Shown here: in pieces, positions 1-9,320 of the stretch
Numbering within the stretch: the first letter of the stretch is position 1
Layout of the letters: each line of letters begins with the position of its first letter
From: Labilithrix sp.
GTDB lineage: Bacteria; Myxococcota_A; Polyangia; Polyangiales; Polyangiaceae
NCBI GenBank assembly: GCA_019637155.1
Contig: JAHBWE010000011.1
Coordinates: forward strand, 124,001-188,000
Direction of reading: 5' to 3'
Length of the DNA stretch: 64,000 nt
Notes under the pieces: model-generated
Seen by the model: the letters and a program-made list of their open reading frames with translations, nothing else
The model's database searches: none
What the model was told of the DNA's origin: nothing
Translations under genes and position numbers: made by a program

Positions 1-507
1 GAGCTCTCCGCGCTCGGCGGCCTCTACTCCGCCGACCTCTACTCCTCGAGCTGGCTCGTCGGCGGCGCGTACACGTTCCACTTCTCCGAGGACCTCGGCC
101 TCGAGGCGAGCTTCAACCTCACGCGCTTCCGCACCGCCGCGACCGACTCGTACGAGCGGCGCTACCCGCAGGTGCAAGTCGAGGAGCGCACCAACCGCCC
201 CGGCCGGTTGTACTTCGGTCACCTCGTCTGGAGCTTCGCCTACGGCAAGCTGCGCTGGATGGGCGGCGGCATCACGCGGTTCGACTTCAACCTCGCCGCC
301 GGCGCGGGCGTCACCGACGACTCCACCGCGCAAGGCATCACCGGAAGCTTCGGCTTCGGCACGAAGTGGTACTTCGGCAAGTGGTTCGCCGTCCGCATCG
401 ACGTCCGCGATCACATCCTGAAGGAGACGCTCATCGGCGAGGAGCACCTCGTGAACGACATCCTCGTCACCGGCGGGGTCAGCATCTTCCTGCCGTTCGG
501 AGGCTGA
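1..507 (+). CDS. Outer-membrane beta-barrel protein, 3' part (myxobacterial OMP family)
   Basis: The reading frame is open from base 1 and stops at 507, so only the last 168 residues are present. They show alternating aromatic/polar strands, the segment GHLVWSFAYGKLRW, a glycine-rich turn, and a final strand ending in FLPFGG, as expected for an outer-membrane barrel. The pattern matches my memory of the family RefSeq calls outer membrane beta-barrel domain-containing protein (OMP_myx_plus), found in myxobacterial envelope clusters with GltA, GltB and GltH. Only 3 bp separate it from the next gene, so it is probably the first visible gene of a polycistronic envelope operon. The start and signal peptide lie outside the window. 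The barrel call is firm; the specific Glt-type role is inferred from neighbours. Confidence 0.75.
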   Translation, partial: ELSALGGLYSADLYSSSWLVGGAYTFHFSEDLGLEASFNLTRFRTAATDSYERRYPQVQVEERTNRPGRLYFGHLVWSFAYGKLRWMGGGITRFDFNLAAGAGVTDDSTAQGITGSFGFGTKWYFGKWFAVRIDVRDHILKETLIGEEHLVNDILVTGGVSIFLPFGG

Positions 508-510
508 TCG

Positions 511-1266
511 ATGAAGCTTGCACGTATCGCCTTCGCCCTCGTCCTCCTCGTCGTCCCCGGCGCGATGACGCTCGCGTCGGCGCAGCCCGCGAAGCCGAAG
601 CCGGCGCCGCCGCCCGCGTCCGCCGCGCCGGCGGCGACGGCGGAGGCCGGCGCAGCGAGCCCGAACGGGGACACCGTCCCCGCGAGCGTCGACGCCGCGG
701 CGCCGGTCGCCCCTCCGCCGCCCGAGGTCGGCGACGGCGGCAAGTGGTCTCCGCTGAACCCGCAGCCGGAGGAGCTGCGGAACACGTCGATCGACGCGGG
801 CGTGCCGGTCGACTACGACAAGCTCCTCGCCGACGTCGCCGCGCTCCGTGCGCGCGTCGCCGCGGTGGCGGACTCGCTCTACCGCTCGCGCGTGGCGATC
901 GCGCTGCAGCTCGACGGCGACCACGCGAAGGTCGCGTTCCTCGCCGTGTCGCTCGACGACGGCGTCGTCTACACCGCGCCGTCCAACTTCAACGCCGCCG
1001 ACATGACGGTGGTCTACGACCACGCCGTCGCGCCCGGTCGCCACGCGGTCACGGTCGACGTCGAGCGCAAGGACGCGCGCGACGAGTCGTTCCGCACCTC
1101 GCAGCGTTCGCGCTTCATCGTCGACGTCCCGCGCGACAACAAGCTCGACGTGCAGGTGAAGGTCATCGACGACTCGTCGATGGGCGGCGACTTCCCCTCG
1201 GATCGGAGCGGCAAGTACGACCTCCGCCTGCGCGTGAAGGCGGTGGCGAAGCCGGTCGGGAAGTAG
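511..1266 (+). CDS. Exported hypothetical protein of the envelope cluster
   Basis: The product has 251 residues. It begins with a clear signal peptide (MKLARIAFALVLLVVPGAMT, cleavage probably after ASA near residue 24), followed by a long Ala/Pro-rich linker to about residue 80. A compact domain follows: a short heptad-like helix (LLADVAALRARVAAVADSL) and then beta-rich sequence with many Asp and Val residues. No cysteine lipobox is present, so it is expected to be soluble in the periplasm or loosely attached to the outer membrane. It starts 3 bp after the barrel gene and ends 3 bp before the TPR gene, so it is almost certainly co-transcribed with them. I do not recognise the domain. By position it is a likely periplasmic partner of the barrel. 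Confidence 0.8.
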   Translation: MKLARIAFALVLLVVPGAMTLASAQPAKPKPAPPPASAAPAATAEAGAASPNGDTVPASVDAAAPVAPPPPEVGDGGKWSPLNPQPEELRNTSIDAGVPVDYDKLLADVAALRARVAAVADSLYRSRVAIALQLDGDHAKVAFLAVSLDDGVVYTAPSNFNAADMTVVYDHAVAPGRHAVTVDVERKDARDESFRTSQRSRFIVDVPRDNKLDVQVKVIDDSSMGGDFPSDRSGKYDLRLRVKAVAKPVGK

Positions 1267-1269
1267 ACG

Positions 1270-3198
1270 ATGCGTCTCCGGGCCGTCCTCGCGCTCACGC
1301 TCCTCGCGGGCACCGCCGCGGCGCAGCCCGCGCCTGCGCCTGCGCCCGCGCCCGACGCCTCGCGCGGCGACAAGATGCGCGTCTACCACGACGCCCTCTC
1401 GAAGCGCCGGCTCGGCTCGCAAGAAGGGGTGAGCGAGGCGCTGCCCGAGCGCGTCGCGGAGGCGGAGAAGCTCATCGCGACGGGGCGTCACGACGAGGCG
1501 ATCGCGCGGCTCACCGCCACGATCGAGCACCCCGGCTTCGACGCGCAGGCCGACGGCTCGACCGGACGCGCCGCGCTCTACCTCCTCGGTCACGCGCTCG
1601 CGTCGGCCGGCATCCACGAGAGCGCGCGCGCGTACCTCCGTCGATCGATCGCGCGGACGTGGGGACCCGACTCCGCGCGCGCGGTGCGCCGCATCGTCGA
1701 GATCGCGCTCGAGCGGCGCGCCTACGACGCGGGGCTCTCCGATCTCGCGACCGTGCCCGCGAGCGCGCCGCCGGAGGTGCAGGCCGAGGTCTCGTACCTG
1801 CGCGGGCGCGCGCGGCAAGCGGCCGGCGACGTCGACGGCGCGCTCGCCGAATACGGCAGGGTCCCGCAGACGTCGCGCTTCTGGTCCCAGGCCACGTACT
1901 TGTCGGGCCTGATGCAGGTCGAGCGCGGAAAGATGCGCGAAGGCGAGGACTTGTTCTGCAAGGTCGCGGACCCGAAGCGGCAGGACAGGAGCGTGCCGGT
2001 CTTCGCCGACGAGCGCTTCTTCGCGGTGCGTGACCTCGCCCGCCTCGCGCTCGGTCGCGTCGCGCACGAACAGCTCAGGCACGACGACGCGCGCTACTAC
2101 TATTACCTCGTGCCGCGCGACTCGGACCGCCTCGCCGAAGCGCTCTACGAAGCGGCGACGACCCGCTACGAGAAGAAGGACTACGATGGCGCGCGCGCGC
2201 TCCTCGACGAGCTCTTCGGGCTGAAGACGCACCATCGCTACGAGGACGAGACGCGCATCCTCGACGCGTACATCGATCTCGCGCTCTGCCGCTTCGCCTC
2301 CGCCGACAACAAGCTCAAGGCGTTCCTCGCCGACTACGAGCCCGTCCGCGACGCCGCGCGCCGGCTCGCCGACAACGACCGCGGGACGCGCGCGCTGCTC
2401 GCGGCCGCCGCGACCTCCGCCGACGCGAGCGGCACCGACGCGACCAGCGCCGCGGTGACCGTCGATCAGCTCCGCGCCGTCGCCGCGCTCGTCCGCATCG
2501 ATCCCGCCTACGGCGAGATCGCGAAGCGGCGCGCCGTCCTCGATCGCGAGACGAGCGGTCTTCGCCTCGCGCTCGGCACGCTCGGCGACATGCAGCGTAG
2601 CCTCGCGTCGCCGACCGGCGTGCGCGCGGCTGTCGAAGCCAGCGCGCCGGTCGACAAGGCGGGCGAGGCGCGCGCCGCGCTCGACGGCCTCCGCCGCCAG
2701 ATCGACGAGCTCGAGCAGGCACGCGCTGGCCAGAGCGCGAACGTCGCCGCGCTGCGCGCGGAGCTCGCCGCGCTCGAGGCGCGCTGGAGCGCGGCGAACG
2801 CGGCGAGCGCCGACGCACCGGCGGCGGGCGCGGGCGTCGATCTCCCCGACCTCCTCAAGAACGAGGCCGCGTCCGGCGCCGCGATGGGCCGCGCGCTCGA
2901 CGACGTCCGCGCCGAGCTCGCCGCCGCGGAGAGCGTCCTCGCGAAGGACGCGCTCCACCGGCTCGACCTCCGCCTCTCGCGCCTCCTCCGCCGCGCGCGC
3001 CTCGGGCGCATCGAGTCGGTGCTCGGGAAGAAGCGCGCGCTCGAGGTCGAGATCGAGGCGATCAACGCGGGCTACCTCCCGAAGGACGCGATCGACTCGC
3101 TCGACGCCGCGCGCTACCTCCGCGACAACGAGGAGTACTGGCCGTTCGAGGGCGACGACTGGCCCGACGAGTTCGTCGGCAGCGAGGGGCTGAAGTGA
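1270..3198 (+). CDS. Periplasmic TPR/coiled-coil protein, GltC-like
   Basis: This 642-residue protein starts with a signal peptide (hydrophobic VLALTLLAGTAAA) and a Pro/Ala linker. Residues about 50-320 contain tetratricopeptide-like helix pairs (for example GRHDEAIARLTATIEH, DYDGARALLDELFGL). Residues about 400-600 are Ala/Glu/Arg-rich helices with coiled-coil character. The C-terminus is acidic and aromatic (NEEYWPFEGDDWPDEF). Size, periplasmic location, TPR content and linkage to an outer-membrane barrel resemble GltC of Myxococcus, a soluble periplasmic TPR protein of the gliding complex. That homology is inferred from architecture, not from an alignment. Its stop overlaps the next GTG start as GTGA, indicating translational coupling. 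Confidence 0.75.
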   Translation: MRLRAVLALTLLAGTAAAQPAPAPAPAPDASRGDKMRVYHDALSKRRLGSQEGVSEALPERVAEAEKLIATGRHDEAIARLTATIEHPGFDAQADGSTGRAALYLLGHALASAGIHESARAYLRRSIARTWGPDSARAVRRIVEIALERRAYDAGLSDLATVPASAPPEVQAEVSYLRGRARQAAGDVDGALAEYGRVPQTSRFWSQATYLSGLMQVERGKMREGEDLFCKVADPKRQDRSVPVFADERFFAVRDLARLALGRVAHEQLRHDDARYYYYLVPRDSDRLAEALYEAATTRYEKKDYDGARALLDELFGLKTHHRYEDETRILDAYIDLALCRFASADNKLKAFLADYEPVRDAARRLADNDRGTRALLAAAATSADASGTDATSAAVTVDQLRAVAALVRIDPAYGEIAKRRAVLDRETSGLRLALGTLGDMQRSLASPTGVRAAVEASAPVDKAGEARAALDGLRRQIDELEQARAGQSANVAALRAELAALEARWSAANAASADAPAAGAGVDLPDLLKNEAASGAAMGRALDDVRAELAAAESVLAKDALHRLDLRLSRLLRRARLGRIESVLGKKRALEVEIEAINAGYLPKDAIDSLDAARYLRDNEEYWPFEGDDWPDEFVGSEGLK

Positions 3199-3950
3199 CC
3201 CGCGCCCGCGCGCTCTTCCTCTCGTGCGTGCTCGGCCTCGGCGGCGCGGTGGCCTGCGCGTCGGCGCCGCCGCCGAAGCCGCCGCCCGCCGCGGAGACCT
3301 CGGCGAGCGAAGAGCCGGACGATCCCGACGCCGCGGCCGCGGCGTGGGCGCACGAGGTGCTGGACGGCGGCCTCCTCGCCGAGGGCGGTGGTCTCCTCAT
3401 CGCTTCGGGCGCGTCCCTGATGAAGGGCGACGAAGAAGAGGCGCGCCAGCTCCTCGCCCAGTTCGTCGCGCCGGACGCCGATCACGTCGCGCTCACGCGC
3501 TCGCTGCGCCCGAGCACGAACGACTACAAGGCGCTCTTCGACGCCGCGACCGCGCCGAAGATCGAGAGCGGCCAGTCGAAGGACTGGGCCTCGGGCAAGG
3601 CCGCGATCAGGCCGGGGCAGGGCCAGACCGAGGTGAAGATCGCGAGCGCGACGGGGGCCGACCTCGCGGCGTGGACGGGCAACGCGAAGGAGTTCCCGGC
3701 GGGGTACAAGAAGCTCGGGAAACACATCGCCCCGAACGCCACGTTCTACCGCTTCAAGTTCGTCGAGCCGGGCAAGGACACGGGGACCGCGTACGACGGG
3801 CTCGCGTTCGTGAACGGTCACTGGGTGATCGCGCCGAAGCCGTTCCGCGCGCTCGAGGGCAAGGGCGCCGGCCTCGACGAGGAGCCGGCCGCGGAGGAGC
3901 CCGCCAAGCCGGCGGGCAAGAAGCCGAAGGGCAAGAAGAAGAAGAAATGA
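3195..3950 (+). CDS. Envelope lipoprotein, GltE-like position
   Basis: The 251-residue product starts with GTG overlapping the previous stop. The signal peptide ends in the lipobox AVAC, placing the lipidated cysteine at residue 21, followed by a Pro-rich stretch. The mature domain includes repeated Ala/Lys-rich beta-strand segments and the motif FYRFKFVEPGKDTGTAYDGLAFVNGHWVI split over residues about 175-205. The tail is strongly basic (KPKGKKKKK). In Myxococcus the GltD TPR protein is encoded beside the lipoprotein GltE. The same lipoprotein and large TPR pair occurs here, coupled by ATGA. The domain itself is not one I recognise, so the GltE comparison rests on order and class. Confidence 0.75.
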   Translation: MTRARALFLSCVLGLGGAVACASAPPPKPPPAAETSASEEPDDPDAAAAAWAHEVLDGGLLAEGGGLLIASGASLMKGDEEEARQLLAQFVAPDADHVALTRSLRPSTNDYKALFDAATAPKIESGQSKDWASGKAAIRPGQGQTEVKIASATGADLAAWTGNAKEFPAGYKKLGKHIAPNATFYRFKFVEPGKDTGTAYDGLAFVNGHWVIAPKPFRALEGKGAGLDEEPAAEEPAKPAGKKPKGKKKKK

Positions 3951-6900
3951 GGACGCTCGGGCTCGCGCTCCTGATCGTGCTCGGCGCCGGCGTCGCGAAC
4001 GCGGCGCCGCCGGCGAAGCCCGCCGCGCCGGCGCCGGCGCCCGCCGCGGCGTCCGAGCCCGTCACGTCGGTGAAGGCGACGGCGGAGAAGACGCTCGACG
4101 TGAAGGTGGCGCCGAAGGCCGCCGACAAACGCGCGGACAAGCCGAAGGAGGCGGCGCGCCGCGCGGCGACGAGCGGGCCGAAGCTCCCGCCCGCGATGCG
4201 CGCACAGCTCGCGAAGCAGCTCGAGGCGCGCATCGACAAGGACGTCGCGGAGGTGAAGAGCCTCCGCGGCGAGGCGATCGGGCTCCTCACCACGTTCGTC
4301 GCCGAGACGCCGAAGGAGTCGCGCGAGATGCCGGAGGCGCTCCTCCGCCTCGGCGAGCTGAAGTGGGAGCTCGAGCGCGAGCAGGCGGCGCTGCGCTTTC
4401 AGGCCTGGGAGGCGAAGCCGGTCGATCAGCGCGGGCCCGCGCCGGAGCCGGACTTCCAGCCGTCGCGCGACCTCTTCGCGCGCGTGCTGAAGGACTACCC
4501 GTGGTTCCAGCAGATGGACCTCGCGCTCTACGTCGACGGCTTCCTCGCGTACGAGCAGAACAAGCAGGACGAGGCGCTCGCGCGCTTCGACAAGATCCTC
4601 AAGGACTATCCGAATTCCCGCTTTCGCGCCGACGCGCACATGGCGCGCGCGGAGTCGCTCTTCAACGGTAAATACGATTACGCAGGGGCTCTCGTCGAAT
4701 ACGATAAAGTCCTTCAGTTCAAGAGCAGCGAGCTCTACGGCCTCGCGATGTTCAAGAGCGCGTGGTGCCTCTGGCGCCTCGGGCGCAGCGACGAGTCGGC
4801 GAAGCGCTTCGTCGCGGTCTTCGAGATCGCGGACGGGCAGAAGAACGCGGTCCAGCGGAAGCAGCTCGACGAGCTGCAGAGCGAGGCGCTCAAGTACCTC
4901 GTCGAGGTCTTCACCGAGGACGAGAAGAACACCGCGCAGGACGTCTACGGCTTCCTCGTGAAGATGGGCGGCGACCGCTTCGCCGGGAAGATCGTGCGCG
5001 CCCTCGCGGTGCAGTTCAACGATCAGGCGCACTTCGATCGCGCGATCGAGGCGTACGAGCTGCTCCTCAAGCTCGAGCCCGCGTCGAGCGAGGCGGGCTC
5101 GTGGGTCCTCGCGATCGCGGGCTGCTACAACTCGATGGAGGACTGGCCCAAGCTCACGAAGACGTACGAGCGCGCGGTCGCGGACTACACCGCCGGCGGG
5201 TCCTGGGCGAAGACGCAGGGCGATCCGAGCGTCGTCGCCGCGAACACGGCGGCGACGGCGGCGCAGCTCCGCGAGCAGGCGCTCCAGCTCCACGCGAAGG
5301 CGCAGAAGGACAAGACGAGCCGCGCCGAGTTCGAGGGCGCGGCCGCGCTCTACGTCGTCTACCTCTCCAAGTTCAGCGGCGAGAAGGATGCGTACCAGGT
5401 CCACTACTACCTGGCGGAGATCCGCTTCCATCGCCTCGACAAGCCGACCGAGGCGGCGACCGAGTACATGGCGGCGGCGCGCGCGATCCCGGCGAAGGAG
5501 GCGGAGGTCGACCCGCTCAAGACGCTGCGCCACGACGCGATCTACAACGCGCTCGCGGCGCTCGAGCGCGTGCGGTTCGCGGAGATCGAGGCGCGCAAGA
5601 AGGACAAGAGCGCCACGAACAAGGAGAGCGAGGCGGACAAGAAGTTCGCCGAGGCGCTCGACCTCTACGCGCAGCTCTACCCGAACGACCCCGCGCTGCC
5701 GGAGCTCTTCTTCCGCCAGGGCCGGCAGTACTACGACAACGGCATCTACGACTCGGCGGTGAAGATCTTCGGCTCGCTGCTCGAGAAGTTCCCGAAGAGC
5801 ACGTTCGCGCTCTCGGCCGGCGAGCTGATCCTCGACTCGTTCAACCGCGCGAAGGACTACGACAACATCGAGACGTGGGCGCGCCGCCTCAAGAGCGCGC
5901 CGGCGTTCGCGAGCGACGCGAACCAGAAGAAGCTCGACACGCTCATCGTGCAGAGCGTCTTCAAGCAGGGCGAGCAGAAGTCGCAGGCCGGCGAGCACCA
6001 GGCCGCGGCGAAGGCCTACCTCCGCGCGGCGAAGGAGTTCCCGAAGGACCAGCGCGCTGCGCAGGCGTGCGTCAACGCGGAGATCGAGGCGCAGAAGGCG
6101 GGCGATCAGGACACGCTGCGCGAGGCCTCGAAGCTCGTGACCGGCCCCGACTACCGCGACAAGCCCGAGTCGCCGCAGGGCGCGTGGATCGCGGCGGTCA
6201 CGTTCCAGTCGCTCGGTCTCTTCGCGGAGGCGGCGGAGCTCGACGAGGCGATCGCGTCGCTCGCGGACAAGGACCACCCGCACTACCTCAAGTTCGAGCA
6301 CGCGAAGGACGCGGCGTTCAACGCGGTCGTGCTCCGCGTCGCGACGAACGACCACGACAAGGCGATCGCGAACGGCAACCGCTACCTCGCGCAGTACCCG
6401 AACGCGGCCGACGCGGACGAGGTCGTGTTCCAGATGGGCAAGGCGCATCAGAACGCGGGCCGCGACAAGGAGGCGGCGGACCTCTATCGCCGCTACGTCG
6501 CGAAGGCGAAGAACCAGGACCATCGCGTGCAGGGCTACGTGCTCCTCGCGGCGGCGCTCATCAAGACGAACGACGACAAGGGCGCCGCCGACGCGCTCAA
6601 GACGGCGGTCGACATCGGCAAGCATCGCAAGGGCGAGCTCGGCCCCGACGGCAAGTACGCCGCGGCGAAGGCGCGCTACATGGAGGGCGAGCGCGTGCTC
6701 GCGCGCTTCGACGCGATCCAGATCTCGGGCGACGTGAAGCAGCTGTCGCAGCGCCTGAAGCAGAAGGCGACGCTCCTCGCGGAGGCGGCGAAGGTCTTCC
6801 TCGACGTCGTGTCGCTCGGCGTCGCGGAGTGGACGACGGCGGCGCTCTACCAGATCGGCCGCACGTACGAGTCGTTCGCGAAGACGCTCCGCGACTCCCC

Positions 6901-7279
6901 CGCGCCCTCGGGCCTCGAAGGCGCGGACAAGGAGGCGTACCAGCAGCAGATCGACGAGTTCGTGGTGCCGATCGAGGAGCGGTCGCTCGACGCATACGAG
7001 AACGGCTGGAAGAAGGCGACCGACCTCGGCATCTACAACCAGTGGACCGCGAAGATGCGCGAAGCGCTCGGCCGCCTGAACGCCGAGCTCTACCCGCCGT
7101 TCAAGGAGATCGGCTTCGAGATCCGCTCGCAGGCCCCCACGCCGCTCCCCGCGCTCATCGACTCCCCACGCCGCGGCCCCGCGGCGGCGGCGGCGCCGCC
7201 GGCTCCCGCAGCCCCGCTTCCGACCGCGCCGCCAGCGCCGAAGAAGCCCGCTCCGCCCGCGGGAGGAAAGAAGAAATGA
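3947..7279 (+). CDS. Large periplasmic TPR protein, GltD/AgmU-like
   Basis: The start chosen is the ATG at 3947, which overlaps the previous stop as ATGA; the open frame extends further upstream but without a signal peptide. The 1110-residue product begins with a signal peptide (MRTLGLALLIVLGAGVANA). It then carries a long array of TPR-like helix pairs from about residue 130 to 1000, including YPWFQQMDLALYVDGFLAY and YPNSRFRADAHMARAESLF. The C-terminal 40 residues are Ala/Pro/Lys-rich. Length and architecture resemble GltD (AgmU) of Myxococcus, a TPR protein of the gliding and sporulation trans-envelope machinery. The family call (periplasmic TPR scaffold) is secure; the Glt or Nfs assignment is inferred. 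Confidence 0.8.
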   Translation: MRTLGLALLIVLGAGVANAAPPAKPAAPAPAPAAASEPVTSVKATAEKTLDVKVAPKAADKRADKPKEAARRAATSGPKLPPAMRAQLAKQLEARIDKDVAEVKSLRGEAIGLLTTFVAETPKESREMPEALLRLGELKWELEREQAALRFQAWEAKPVDQRGPAPEPDFQPSRDLFARVLKDYPWFQQMDLALYVDGFLAYEQNKQDEALARFDKILKDYPNSRFRADAHMARAESLFNGKYDYAGALVEYDKVLQFKSSELYGLAMFKSAWCLWRLGRSDESAKRFVAVFEIADGQKNAVQRKQLDELQSEALKYLVEVFTEDEKNTAQDVYGFLVKMGGDRFAGKIVRALAVQFNDQAHFDRAIEAYELLLKLEPASSEAGSWVLAIAGCYNSMEDWPKLTKTYERAVADYTAGGSWAKTQGDPSVVAANTAATAAQLREQALQLHAKAQKDKTSRAEFEGAAALYVVYLSKFSGEKDAYQVHYYLAEIRFHRLDKPTEAATEYMAAARAIPAKEAEVDPLKTLRHDAIYNALAALERVRFAEIEARKKDKSATNKESEADKKFAEALDLYAQLYPNDPALPELFFRQGRQYYDNGIYDSAVKIFGSLLEKFPKSTFALSAGELILDSFNRAKDYDNIETWARRLKSAPAFASDANQKKLDTLIVQSVFKQGEQKSQAGEHQAAAKAYLRAAKEFPKDQRAAQACVNAEIEAQKAGDQDTLREASKLVTGPDYRDKPESPQGAWIAAVTFQSLGLFAEAAELDEAIASLADKDHPHYLKFEHAKDAAFNAVVLRVATNDHDKAIANGNRYLAQYPNAADADEVVFQMGKAHQNAGRDKEAADLYRRYVAKAKNQDHRVQGYVLLAAALIKTNDDKGAADALKTAVDIGKHRKGELGPDGKYAAAKARYMEGERVLARFDAIQISGDVKQLSQRLKQKATLLAEAAKVFLDVVSLGVAEWTTAALYQIGRTYESFAKTLRDSPAPSGLEGADKEAYQQQIDEFVVPIEERSLDAYENGWKKATDLGIYNQWTAKMREALGRLNAELYPPFKEIGFEIRSQAPTPLPALIDSPRRGPAAAAAPPAPAAPLPTAPPAPKKPAPPAGGKKK

Positions 7280-7290
7280 GGCTTCTTTTC

Positions 7291-7512
7291 AACGTCGGGG
7301 GCTCTGCCCCCGCCACCCCCGCCCCGCGACCCCGGCCCTCGCGCTGCGCGCTCGGGTTGCTTAGCAACCGCTGTGGCGGCCGCGGTCGCGGGGCCCCTCT
7401 CGACGTCGGGGGCTCTGCGCCCGCCACCCCCGCCCCGCGACCCCGGCTCTCGCGCTGCGCGCTCGGGTTGCTTAGCAACCGCTGTGGCAGCTGCGGTCGC
7501 GGGGGCCTCATG
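7291..7512. repeat. Two tandem copies of a 111-bp GC-rich unit
   Basis: The 230 bp between the large TPR gene and the TPR lipoprotein gene contain two near-identical copies, 7291-7401 and 7402-7512. Each begins with ACGTCGGGGGCTCTG and carries a perfect hairpin with arms GGTTGC and GCAACC around TTA (7355-7369 and 7466-7480). The offset is exactly 111 bp. A related start motif (CAACGTCGGGG) recurs twice near 34981-35011. The end of copy 2 overlaps the start of the next gene. It may act as a terminator, attenuator or REP-like element; no T-run follows the hairpins. Confidence 0.85.
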
Positions 7513-8763
7513 GCGTCGGCACCGCCTGCCGTCGCGCGTTGGCTTGGTGCGGTCATGTTGGTGCTTGCGGTCGTTGCGTGTGGGGGGGGGAAGCAGGCGG
7601 CGGGGCCGGCCGCGGCGGCGAAGGGGCTGCCGCCGGCGAATCCGGTCGCGGTGCAGCGGATGGTCGAGGGGGTGACGGCGGCGAAGGACCCGCGCATGCA
7701 GACGCGCGCCATCGCGCTCCTCCGCGAGGCGATCGCGATCGACCCGAACCTCTGGGAGGCGAGGTTCGATCTCGGCGTCGTGCTCGCGAACGGCGGCGAC
7801 CTCGCGCGAGCGGAGCAGGAGCTCGCCGCCGCCGCGAAGATCGCGCCGGAGCGCGAGGAGGTGGCGGTCGCGCTCGCGGAGGTACGCCGCCGTCGCGGCT
7901 CGCAGAAGGAGGCTGCGGCCGCGCTGGAGGCGTTCGTGAAGGAGCACCCGACCGCGCTCGAGGCGCGGACGCTCCTCGTCGCCGCGCTCCGCGACTCGGG
8001 CCAGCACGACAAGGCGATCGCGGAGGCGCGCAACGTCCTCGCGCGAAAGCCGGGCGACGCGACGGCGCTCGCGGAGCTCGCGCTCTGCCACCTCGGGAAG
8101 GGCGAGCGCGAGACGGCGAACCTCCTCGTGCGACAGTCGCTCGACGTGAACGCGGCGAGCCCGCCGTCTCCGGCGCGCGTCTTGAGCTACGCGGTCGCGC
8201 ATCGCGCGCAGGGCCTGGTCGCGCTCGCGGAGGGCGACGACGCCTCCGCCTTCAAGGCCTTCTCCCTCGCCGCGCAGGAGGATCCGAAGGACACGACGTC
8301 GCGCCTCAACATGGGCGCGGTGCTCCTCCGCGCGGGCTCGTACGCCAAGGCGGCGGAGCAGTTCAAGAGCGCCCTCGCCGCGTCGCCGGAGGAGACCGCC
8401 GCGCAGCTCGGCCTCGCCGCGGCGCTCCGCGGCGAGTCGAACGGCAAGGACCAGAAGCTCCTCGAGGAGGCGCGCACGCTCCTCGCGCAGGTCCTCGAGC
8501 GCGAGCCCCACAACGTCGCGGCCCTCTTCAACATGGGCATCCTCCTCGCAGACTCCCTCAAGCGACCCGCCGACGCGAAGCCCTTCTTCGACCGCTTCCT
8601 CGACGACGCGCCGAAGGACCACCCCGCCCGCCCCGAGGCGGAGAAGCAGCTCGGCAACAGGTCCGCCGCGGCCCCGCCCGTCGCGCCGGCCCCACCCGCG
8701 CCCCCCGCCCCTTCGACGCCGACCAAACCTGCTCCCACCCCGAAGCAAGGAGTCAAGAAGTGA
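7510..8763 (+). CDS. TPR-repeat lipoprotein of the envelope cluster
   Basis: The ATG at 7510 gives 417 residues with a signal peptide ending in VVAC (lipidated Cys24), preceded by a strongly hydrophobic VMLVLAV; an ATG at 7555 would also work. The mature protein is a regular chain of TPR units from about residue 50 to 375 (for example NPNLWEARFDLGVVLANGGD-like and HNVAALFNMGILLADSLK). It ends in a Pro/Ala/Lys-rich tail. TPR lipoproteins such as AglT and Tgl-type pilotins accompany myxobacterial motility machines, so a scaffold or assembly role for the neighbouring envelope complex is plausible. It is separated from its upstream neighbour by the tandem repeat, so it may be expressed separately. 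Confidence 0.8.
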   Translation: MASAPPAVARWLGAVMLVLAVVACGGGKQAAGPAAAAKGLPPANPVAVQRMVEGVTAAKDPRMQTRAIALLREAIAIDPNLWEARFDLGVVLANGGDLARAEQELAAAAKIAPEREEVAVALAEVRRRRGSQKEAAAALEAFVKEHPTALEARTLLVAALRDSGQHDKAIAEARNVLARKPGDATALAELALCHLGKGERETANLLVRQSLDVNAASPPSPARVLSYAVAHRAQGLVALAEGDDASAFKAFSLAAQEDPKDTTSRLNMGAVLLRAGSYAKAAEQFKSALAASPEETAAQLGLAAALRGESNGKDQKLLEEARTLLAQVLEREPHNVAALFNMGILLADSLKRPADAKPFFDRFLDDAPKDHPARPEAEKQLGNRSAAAPPVAPAPPAPPAPSTPTKPAPTPKQGVKK

Positions 8764-8780
8764 CCGCCGCGCCCGGGGCG

Positions 8781-9008
8781 ATTCACAACCTGGGTTGTGA
8801 ATCAGATACACAACCACGGTTGTGCAAATTCGCGAGCGTGAAGGCGCACCCTGCCCCGCTGTCGCACGAATGCACAACCACCGCTATGGATTGGATGCAC
8901 AACCACGGTTGTGCAAGCTCGCGGGGGCGCAGCGTCGCGGCTCGTCCTTCTGCTGTATGGATGCACAACTCTGGTTGTGCATCGGATACACAACCAGAGT
9001 TGTGTATC
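8781..9008. repeat. Cluster of CACAACC / GGTTGTG palindromes
   Basis: Five perfect palindromes and one half-site lie in 228 bp. They are 8781-8802 (arms ATTCACAACC, 2-nt loop), 8809-8824 (7-bp arms, 2-nt loop), half-site 8871-8879, 8896-8915 (arms TGCACAACC, 2-nt loop), 8961-8982 (arms ATGCACAAC, 4-nt loop) and 8985-9008 (arms GATACACAAC, 4-nt loop). Flanking bases are also partly shared, for example TGCAA followed by TCGCG after two of them. The block follows directly after the TPR lipoprotein stop and is far less GC-rich than its surroundings. It could be an array of operator sites or a nest of degenerate mobile palindromes. Confidence 0.9.
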
Positions 9009-9091
9009 AGGCCCGGCCCGGGGAAGGTGCGAGCGCCCGAGACGGGCATGTCGCGACCACACGTGCGACGCGACCAGGGAGTGCGCGACTC

Positions 9092-9320
9092 GTGGCTACG
9101 CGGTGGGAAGGGGCGCGGCGACATGTGGCTATGCGTCGGGGAAGGTCGCGGCGACACGTGGCTATGCGTCGGGGAAGGTCGCGGCGACACGTGGCTATGC
9201 GTCGGGGAAGGTCGCGGCGACACGTGGCTATGCGTCGGGGAAGGTTGCGGCGAGTCGTGGCCATGCGTCGGGGAAGGTCGCGGCGACACGTGGCTATGCG
9301 TCGGGGAAGGTCGTGGCGGT
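9092..9320. repeat. 33-bp minisatellite, about 7 copies
   Basis: Units beginning GTGGCTATGCG start at 9092, 9125, 9158, 9191, 9224, 9257 and 9290, always 33 bp apart. Copies 2-4 are identical; copies 5 and 6 differ by a few bases; copy 1 is degenerate and copy 7 is partial. The period is a multiple of three, and all frames stay open for long stretches. However, the implied peptides are simple 11-residue repeats without start signals, so I treat it as non-coding. It ends about 65 bp before the GTG start of the small lipoprotein gene. With the palindrome cluster it fills the only spacer longer than 300 bp in the window (8764-9385). Confidence 0.92.

Noticed and set aside
3818..6625. 935-codon antisense frame opposite the large TPR gene
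   Set aside because: Leu/Arg/Glu shadow composition; the TPR frame is real.
9092..9320. 33-bp repeats as a CRISPR array
   Set aside because: The units are contiguous tandem copies without variable spacers, and no cas genes are nearby.
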